From NCBI RefSeq assembly GCF_900636545.1, contig NZ_LR134290.1, positions 3,348,001 through 3,412,000 of the forward strand: a stretch of 64,000 nt of DNA, read 5' to 3'. Each line of letters starts with the position of its first letter. Positions within the stretch are counted from its first letter, which is position 1. Origin of the DNA: Pseudomonas mendocina. Its GTDB lineage: Bacteria > Pseudomonadota > Gammaproteobacteria > Pseudomonadales > Pseudomonadaceae. This document shows, piece by piece, positions 60,221-64,000 of this stretch. Below the pieces are notes generated by a model that saw only the letters and a list, made by a program, of their open reading frames with translations, did no database searches and was not told the DNA's origin. Both the position numbers and the translations under genes were made by a program.

Positions 60221-60273
60221 AGCTACAAGCCGCAAGCGTTGCGGCTCGAACTTGCAGCTTGCGGCTTGAAGCT
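60221..60273. repeat. Inverted repeat covering the csdA ribosome-binding region
   Basis: AGCTACAAGCCGCAAGC (60221–60237) and GCTTGCGGCTTGAAGCT (60257–60273) pair at 16 of 17 positions. It belongs to the AGCTGCAAGCTACAAGCCGCAAG family of dispersed palindromes. The right arm ends 1 base before the csdA ATG, replacing a normal Shine-Dalgarno; a stem here would hide the start. Confidence 0.75.
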
Positions 60274-60274
60274 C

Positions 60275-61480
60275 ATGGCTCTCAACTCCCCCTGGCGTGC
60301 CGATTTCCCCGGCATTCTCGCTCTCGCAGCCGAAGGCCAGACCTATCTGGACAGCGCCGCCACTGCACAGAAACCGCAGGCGGTGCTGGACGCTCTGCTC
60401 GGCTACCTGGCCAGCGGCGTTGCCAACGTGCATCGCGCCCAGCACCTGCCGGGCGAGCGCGCTACCCGCGCGTTCGAGGCGACACGAGGTAAGGCTGCGC
60501 AGTGGCTGAATGCGGCCAGCGCCGAGGAGATCATCTTTACCCGCGGTAGCACCGAATCCCTCAACCTGCTGGCCTATGGCCTGGAGCACCTACTGCAGCC
60601 CGGTGAGCAGATCGTCATCAGTGCGCTGGAGCACCACGCCAACCTGCTGCCCTGGCAGCAACTGGCCCAGCGCCGCGGCTTGGAGTTGGTAGTCCTACCG
60701 CTGAACGACAGCGGTAGCATCGACCTGGCCCAGGCCGCCCGGCTGATCGGACCGCGCACCCGCCTGCTGGCGGTTTCGCAACTGTCCAACGTGCTGGGTC
60801 GCTGGCAGCCGCTGGACGAATTGTTGGCGCTGGCGCGCACGCAAGGCGCCCTCACTGTGGTCGATGGAGCACAAGGCGCAGTGCATGGTCGCCATGACCT
60901 GCAGGCACTGGGCTGCGACTTCTACGTGTGCTCGTCGCACAAGCTCTACGGCCCCGATGGGGTTGGCTTGCTTTACGGACGCAGCGAGGCGCTTGGCCAG
61001 CTGCGGCATTGGCAATTCGGCGGCGAGATGGTGCTCGACGCCGACTATCAGCAAGCGCGCTTTCGCCCGGCGCCGCTCGGCTTCGAGGCCGGCACGCCGG
61101 CAGTGTCCGCCGTGATAGCGCTGGGCGCCACGCTGGACTGGCTCAATAGCCTCGATCAACCAGCGGTGGCTCATCATGAATCAGCCCTGCATGCTGAACT
61201 GCTGAGCGGCCTGCTGGCACGTGACGACGTTCGCCTGCTGGGCCGGCCACAGTTGGCACTGGCCAGTTTCTGCGTCGACGGCGTACATAACGCCGACCTC
61301 GCGCACCTGCTCAGCGAACAGGGTATCGCCGTACGGGCCGGCCACCACTGCGCCATGCCACTGATGAAAAGCCGGGGCCTGAGTGGTGCGATACGTGTCT
61401 CGCTCGGTCTGTACAACGATGGCGAAGATCTGCAGCGATTCTTCAGCGCCCTGGATAATGCTCTGGAGCTGCTGCGATGA
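60275..61480 (+). CDS. csdA: Cysteine desulfurase CsdA
   Basis: 401 residues, class V aminotransferase fold (SufS/CsdA type). PLP Lys near 224 in CSSHKLYGPDGVGLLYG; catalytic Cys near 359 in RAGHHCAMPLM. Takes sulfur from cysteine as a persulfide. The ATG at 60275 (MALNSPWRADFPGIL) matches the family start; a TTG at 60239 lies in the repeat. Paired with csdE, which accepts the sulfur. Confidence 0.9.
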   Translation: MALNSPWRADFPGILALAAEGQTYLDSAATAQKPQAVLDALLGYLASGVANVHRAQHLPGERATRAFEATRGKAAQWLNAASAEEIIFTRGSTESLNLLAYGLEHLLQPGEQIVISALEHHANLLPWQQLAQRRGLELVVLPLNDSGSIDLAQAARLIGPRTRLLAVSQLSNVLGRWQPLDELLALARTQGALTVVDGAQGAVHGRHDLQALGCDFYVCSSHKLYGPDGVGLLYGRSEALGQLRHWQFGGEMVLDADYQQARFRPAPLGFEAGTPAVSAVIALGATLDWLNSLDQPAVAHHESALHAELLSGLLARDDVRLLGRPQLALASFCVDGVHNADLAHLLSEQGIAVRAGHHCAMPLMKSRGLSGAIRVSLGLYNDGEDLQRFFSALDNALELLR

Positions 61481-61500
61481 AGCAAGGTCAATGGTTCGTC

Positions 61501-61562
61501 GTAGGAGCGGCTTCAGCCGCGAATATCGGCGCCCGGACCATCGCGGCTGAAGCCGCTCCTAC
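61501..61562. repeat. REP pair between csdA and csdE
   Basis: GTAGGAGCGGCTTCAGCCGC (61501–61520, continuing GA) and its exact inverted copy TCGCGGCTGAAGCCGCTCCTAC at 61541–61562 (22 bp perfect; shown as TCGCGGCTGAAG + CCGCTCCTAC) around an 18-base spacer. Classic Pseudomonas REP in head-to-head form (REPIN). Confidence 0.9.
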
Positions 61563-61583
61563 ATGCTACGGAAGTCTCTCACC

Positions 61584-61994
61584 ATGAGCCTGTCAGTCGC
61601 CGCTCAAGAGACACTGCAAGCCTTCACCGCCTGCCCAGGCTGGGAACAGCGCGCCCGCCTGTTGATGCAATGGGGCGAGCGCCTGGAGCCTCTGAGCGAT
61701 GCCGAACGGGTCGATGAGCACCGCGTGCATGGCTGCGAAAGCCTGGTCTGGCTCGTTGCCGAACGCCGCGACGGGCGCCTGCACTTTCGCGCCGGCAGCG
61801 ATGCCCGCCTGCTGCGTGGTTTGCTGGCCGTGCTGCTGGTCCGAGTGGAGAGCCTGAGCGATGAACAACTGGCCTCGCTCGACCTGGCCGACTGGTTCAC
61901 CCAACTCGGCCTGCAACGTCAGCTCTCTCCCTCTCGCAGCAACGGTCTGAATGCGGTGTTGCAGCGAATGAGGACACTGGCGCGGGAAAGCTAG
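61584..61994 (+). CDS. csdE: SufE-family sulfur acceptor CsdE
   Basis: 136 residues, SufE/CsdE fold. Sulfur-accepting Cys51 in HRVHGCESLVWLVAE. ATG at 61584 after a GGAA site; an ATG at 61563 touches the REP and adds seven residues. It receives persulfide from CsdA. Separated from csdA by a REPIN, which is unusual for a functional pair. Confidence 0.88.
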   Translation: MSLSVAAQETLQAFTACPGWEQRARLLMQWGERLEPLSDAERVDEHRVHGCESLVWLVAERRDGRLHFRAGSDARLLRGLLAVLLVRVESLSDEQLASLDLADWFTQLGLQRQLSPSRSNGLNAVLQRMRTLARES

Positions 61995-61998
61995 GGTT

Positions 61999-62129
61999 TG
62001 TACGAAAAGTCGGCGAGCGAAGGTCAGACGAGGCAAAAACGGGTGAGGAAGCGGAGTTTACGAGCTGTAAATGAGCATTCCGAACCCGTTTTTAACGAAG
62101 CATCACCGAGCGCAGGCACTTTTCGTACA
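61999..62129. repeat. Palindromic element, copy B (after csdE), with terminal inverted repeats
   Basis: Ends TGTACGAAAAGT (61999–62010) and ACTTTTCGTACA (62118–62129) are exact inverted repeats (12 bp); length 131 bp. Internal AAAAACGGGT and ACCCGTTTTT are also inverted, and TTTAC/GTAAA lie near the centre. The core matches copy A after eno (24952–25070). No ORF. Size and terminal repeats resemble a MITE, or a large palindrome made of nested repeats. Starts 5 bases after csdE. Confidence 0.75.
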
Positions 62130-62205
62130 GAGCCTAGACGCAGCGCCAGCTCAGTCGGCAGCAATAGGTTATATTCCCGCCCCCAAAAAACTCATGGAGC
62201 GAGTC

Positions 62206-62292
62206 ATGCCTGCCATCGTGCGCATCGGGCTAAGTGCCCTGGCAACCCTGGTCGTACTGTATTTCAGTCCGCAACGGGTTCTACCCCGTTAG
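62206..62292 (+). pseudogene. Truncated small membrane protein gene cut by IS
   Basis: ATG at 62206 with GGAG upstream; the native sequence MPAIVRIGLSALATLVVLYF + SPQ reads into the insertion and stops at 62292 inside its end. Only a signal-anchor-like helix remains. The rest of the gene is not found at the other side of the IS. Its identity is unknown. Intact start and ribosome site suggest it was a functional gene before insertion. Confidence 0.6.
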
Positions 62293-62337
62293 CACGGACA
62301 CTTTCGAGTAAGCTCACACCGAGCTGAAGGAGTGTTC

Positions 62338-62634
62338 ATGAAGCGCAAGAAATACAGTCCTGAGTTCAAGCGGGAAGCCATCGAACTGGTTCGTCGTTCA
62401 GGGGCGAGCTGCCGGCAGGTGGCCTTGGAGATTGGTGTTGCCCCCAACCTGCTCACACGCTGGGTGCGGGAGGCGCAACCAAGCACTGAGAAAGCCTTTC
62501 CTGGAACGGGAAGTCCGCGGGATGAGGAGCTTGCCCGTCTCAAGCGCGAGTTGGCCCGAGTAACCAAGGAACGTGATTTTTTAAGAGACGCGGCAGCGTA
62601 CTTTGCCAAGGAGTCATCGAGCGGTACACGATGA
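62338..62634 (+). CDS. IS3-family transposase OrfA (HTH)
   Basis: 98 residues. [40 protein letters not shown] form an HTH, followed by a leucine-zipper-like [20 protein letters not shown] at 62338 with GGAG 6 bases upstream. The slippery T-TTT-TTA at 62577–62583 would allow a −1 shift into orfB, giving the full transposase; the −1 frame is open from there to orfB. Confidence 0.92.
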   Translation: MKRKKYSPEFKREAIELVRRSGASCRQVALEIGVAPNLLTRWVREAQPSTEKAFPGTGSPRDEELARLKRELARVTKERDFLRDAAAYFAKESSSGTR

Positions 62635-63491
62635 TCCAGCGCTGCCGCAACGAGTACCCGGTACGATTGATGTGCCGTTGCCTGAAGGTTTCTGCCAGCG
62701 GCTATTACGCCTGGCAGGATCGTGAACCAAGCGCGCGAGCTCAGGAGAATGCGCGCTTGGTGAAGCGCATTCGGGAGATTCACGAGGACAGCCGGGGCGT
62801 GATTGGAGCGCCACGAATGCACGAGGATTTGCTCGACGAGGGCGAAGTCGTCAGCCTGAACCGAGTTGCTCGCCTGATGGCGGCTGAGCGAATTCAAGGC
62901 TGGCCACGCCGGAAACGACGTGGCTTTGGAAGAGTCGCCAGTGGCCGCCCAGCAGGCGTGAAAAACCTCCTGGAGCGCGATTTCACTGCACAGGAACCAG
63001 AGCGCAAGTGGGTCACGGACATCACGGAAATAGCCACACTGGAAGGCAAACTCTTCCTGTGCGTAGTGCTCGACCTGTACAGCAAGCTGGTGATCGGTTG
63101 GTCGATGCATCACCGCCAGGATCGGCAAATGGTGATCCGTGCAGTGGAGATGGCAATCTGGCAGCGCCAGGGTGACTGGTCAGTGATCCTGCATTCGGAT
63201 CGCGGTAGCCAATTCACCAGTGCTGACTACCAGCGCTTTCTCAACCGCAACACGTTGGTGTGCAGCATGAGTGCCGTCGGGCATTGCGGCGACAACGCTG
63301 CTTGTGAGGGTTTCTTCGGTCAGCTCAAACGGGAGCGGGTTGCCCATCAGTCGTATCGAACTCGCGATGAGGCACGAGCGGATCTCTTCGACTACATCGA
63401 GCGGTTCCATAACCCACGAATGCGTCGTAGAGTCGCCCGGCAAGATCTGAAGTTTTCAGCCCTTTTCAAACCGTCCGTGGAAATGGGGTAG
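62631..63491 (+). CDS. IS3-family transposase OrfB (DDE integrase)
   Basis: 286 residues from ATG 62631 (overlaps the orfA stop as ATGA). HTH_21-like region, then integrase core with DDE residues: WVTDITEI (D), [12 protein letters not shown] (D), [14 protein letters not shown] (E), followed by the R/K-x6 tail. All catalytic residues are present, so the element should be active. Ends 5 bases before the right terminus. Confidence 0.93.
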   Translation: MIQRCRNEYPVRLMCRCLKVSASGYYAWQDREPSARAQENARLVKRIREIHEDSRGVIGAPRMHEDLLDEGEVVSLNRVARLMAAERIQGWPRRKRRGFGRVASGRPAGVKNLLERDFTAQEPERKWVTDITEIATLEGKLFLCVVLDLYSKLVIGWSMHHRQDRQMVIRAVEMAIWQRQGDWSVILHSDRGSQFTSADYQRFLNRNTLVCSMSAVGHCGDNAACEGFFGQLKRERVAHQSYRTRDEARADLFDYIERFHNPRMRRRVARQDLKFSALFKPSVEMG

Positions 63492-63717
63492 AACCCCTTT
63501 CATCCTTGCCACGCTTGTAGAACACCAGTCCTTCGAGCACATGGGCCAGCAACACATCGCTGCAGGATCGGTAGCCGGGCTCGTCCTCACGCAGCAGGCA
63601 GGCCGTGATCAGGCCCGGCTCGACGGAATAGTCGGCCAATTGGCAGAAAGCCTCCAGCGTGCCATCGCTGACATCCAGCAGATAGCGCAGGCTGCGCAGC
63701 ACATCGTTGTTAAGCAT
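63466..63717 (-). pseudogene. DUF1456 (YehS-like) gene, 3' half lost at the IS
   Basis: The native part (63497–63717) begins MLNNDVLRSLRYLLDVSDGT and contains REDEPGYRSCSDVLLAHVLEG and FYKRGKDE, the first of the two tandem repeats of the DUF1456/YehS family (about 150 residues in full). It then runs into the IS end (STPFPRTV) and stops at 63466. The second half is absent on the other side of the IS, so it was deleted, not just interrupted. Function of the family is unknown. Confidence 0.85.
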
Positions 63718-63756
63718 GTGGAAAACTCGTGAGAGAAGAAGGTCGGCAGGCGTGGC

Positions 63757-64000
63757 TCAGTCCCGCACCGCCTGGGTCTGTGTGCTGGGCTTCCAGTCAT
63801 CGGCGTTACCGGAATTGAGCGCCTGCTGCAGGCGTTGCAGGTCGCCACGCTCGGCAAAGTCGCGCAGCCTGGCATTGAACAAGCGCAGTAGCTTGATGCC
63901 CTCGGGGTCATCCTTGCGAAACAGCAAACGCAGTGGCTCGGTGTTCAATTGACGGGGATGATGGACGATATTGCCGCTATCTGCCGGAAACAGGCGGCGC
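63757..64000 (-). CDS. Periplasmic solute-binding-like protein, C-terminal end (5' end outside window)
   Basis: About 81 C-terminal residues are visible: RRLFPADSGNIVHH, PRQLNTEPLRLLFRKDDPEG, KLLRLFNARLRDFAERGDLQ. The PLRLLFRKDDPEG + LLxxFNxxLxxxxxxGxLQxL pattern is what the end of extracellular solute-binding protein family 3 domains looks like. Gene continues past 64000. Partial and with limited support. Confidence 0.5.
   Translation of the reverse strand, partial: RRLFPADSGNIVHHPRQLNTEPLRLLFRKDDPEGIKLLRLFNARLRDFAERGDLQRLQQALNSGNADDWKPSTQTQAVRD

Larger units (their letters stand above)
62276..63496 (+). mobile_element. IS3-family insertion sequence, complete, 1221 bp
   Basis: Terminal inverted repeats of 24 bp: GGGTTCTACCCC then GTTAGCACGGAC at the left, and GTCCGTGGAAAT then GGGGTAGAACCC at the right, matching at 21 of 24 positions. 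Two overlapping frames, orfA and orfB, encode an HTH protein and a DDE transposase, and look intact. No 3–5 base target duplication flanks it (GCAAC at left, CTTTC at right). Confidence 0.92.

Noticed and set aside
62270..63502. Target site duplication of the IS
   Set aside because: Flanks GCAAC and CTTTC share no 3–5 base direct repeat with any placement of the ends that keeps the inverted repeats symmetric.

Overview
The window is a stretch of Pseudomonas chromosome with high GC. The gene order from recX to csdE follows, nearly gene for gene, the recX–recA–mutS–fdxA–rpoS ... dnaE ... bamA ... dapD order I remember from P. aeruginosa PAO1. Protein details and short palindromic repeats (variants of the GTAGGAGCGG...-type REP) suggest a member of the P. 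mendocina/P. oleovorans side of the genus rather than P. aeruginosa. No rRNA, tRNA, CRISPR array or prophage is visible.

Layout. (1) 1–8,412: end of an HD-GYP-like gene, yggL, dacB (PBP4), rlmL, rmf, pyrD, a DUF2835 gene and one unrecognised protein. (2) 8,417–15,193: recX–recA with a LexA box, pncC, mutS, fdxA, then a small-RNA locus that I identify as rsmZ with its GacA upstream box, then rpoS. (3) 15,295–20,128: nlpD, a DUF368 membrane protein, pcm, surE, truD, ispF. (4) 20,241–24,778: formaldehyde detoxification (fghA, adhC, divergent gfnR), an HPF-like protein, ispD, ftsB. (5) 25,073–35,142: eno, kdsA, pyrG, tilS, accA, dnaE. (6) 35,214–49,669: a long minus-strand run of envelope and translation genes: rpsB, tsf, pyrH, frr, uppS, cdsA, dxr, rseP, bamA, skp, lpxD, fabZ, lpxA, lpxB, rnhB in transcription order. 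Many neighbours overlap by 1–4 bases. (7) 49,964–61,994: map–glnD, a chemoreceptor, dapC, an Na+/H+ antiporter, an ArsC-like protein, dapD, csdA, csdE. (8) 61,995–64,000: an accessory edge with palindromic repeats, a complete IS3-family insertion flanked by two truncated convergent genes, and the end of a periplasmic binding protein gene.

How the genes connect. The central run feeds the envelope: IspD, IspF and Dxr make isoprenoid precursors, UppS makes the C55 carrier, CdsA makes CDP-diacylglycerol, FabZ/LpxA/LpxB/LpxD/KdsA build lipid A-Kdo, and Skp/BamA/RseP handle outer-membrane proteins and envelope stress. rsmZ and rpoS lie side by side and both act in the stationary-phase/Gac-Rsm switch. 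rmf and an HPF-like gene both concern ribosome hibernation.

Most notable points: the rsmZ locus with promoter, AT-rich linker and GacA box; rseP split by an apparent one-base loss in an A tract that separates HExxH from LDG; an IS3 copy without target duplication sitting between two genes that both lost their 3' ends; a shared palindromic element beside eno and csdE; an inverted repeat covering the csdA ribosome-binding region; and an AACAACAA (Hfq/Crc-type) motif at the rpoS start codon. Long open frames antisense to real genes were discarded.
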